Shown in pieces: positions 5,023 to 5,128 of a DNA stretch of 5,128 nucleotides (positions are counted from its first letter, which is position 1; every line of letters begins with the position of its first letter). The notes beneath the pieces were generated by a model. It made no database searches. It had not been told where the DNA came from and worked only from the letters and a program-made list of their open reading frames with translations. Source of the DNA: Desulfobacterales bacterium (GTDB taxonomy: Bacteria; Desulfobacterota; Desulfobulbia; Desulfobulbales; BM004); the NCBI GenBank assembly GCA_030621655.1, contig JAUXHH010000141.1, positions 1 through 5,128 on the forward strand. The letters run 5' to 3'. A program made the translations under genes and the position numbers.

Positions 5023-5128
5023 ATTCATGAAATAAGCTGTGCGTTTTCTCCTCAGCAGACTCCGGCTTAAGCACAAGCTCTACAAGTTCATTTAAAACTG
5101 TGCCGCTTAGTGAAGCAATGACCCTCAT
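5021..5128 (-). CDS. Partial reading frame entering from the right edge, product not recognised
   Basis: Thirty-five sense codons run from the window edge to a TAA at 5023-5021. The codon at the very edge is ATG, which may be a start or an internal methionine; no upstream sequence is available to decide. The peptide has a hydrophobic, helix-prone first part (GTVLNELVELVLKP) and a charged tail ending in HSLFHE. It is most likely the C-terminus of a gene convergent with yajC, since it stops exactly at the operon terminator. I do not recognise a family, and a chance open frame is possible. Confidence 0.4.
   Translation of the reverse strand: MRVIASLSGTVLNELVELVLKPESAEEKTHSLFHE

Overview
The window looks like ordinary bacterial chromosome carrying core housekeeping genes. 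Two linked features hint at a Desulfobacterota (delta-proteobacterial, sulfate-reducer-like) host: an FmdE-family metal-binding protein and a spacer style built from short degenerate 7-8 bp tandem repeats. This assignment is inference from gene content and style, not a database match. No phage, transposon, CRISPR, rRNA or tRNA feature was seen.

Layout. Positions 1-99 are a very A+T-rich leader with a heptamer repeat. Positions 100-1656 (+) are guaA (GMP synthetase). Positions 1657-1775 are a convergent spacer made largely of an octamer and a heptamer repeat. Positions 1776-2351 (-) encode an FmdE-family protein with a C-terminal zinc finger. Positions 2352-2618 are an A+T-rich divergent spacer with a perfect 11-bp inverted repeat and an unusually long stop-free frame on the minus strand. 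Positions 2619-4891 (+) are a probable rph-tgt-yajC operon: RNase PH, tRNA-guanine transglycosylase and the SecDF-associated YajC. Positions 4892-5022 hold a structured 3' region with one likely and one strong intrinsic terminator. A partial minus-strand reading frame (5021-5128) enters from the right edge and converges on the operon.

How the genes relate. guaA makes GMP from XMP. rph matures tRNA 3' ends and tgt inserts preQ1 into the tRNA wobble position, so these two share tRNA maturation. yajC is a frequent downstream neighbour of tgt and belongs to the Sec holotranslocon. Here yajC is followed by terminators rather than secD/secF, so the usual yajC-secD-secF continuation is broken. The FmdE-family gene stands alone, divergent from rph and convergent with guaA; its substrate cannot be read from this context.

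I found no convincing new multi-gene system. The points most worth a second look are the repeat arrays that bracket guaA and run into the end of the FmdE-family gene, the inverted repeat and open frame in the divergent spacer, the mutually exclusive hairpins after yajC, and a few substitutions in RNase PH and Tgt.
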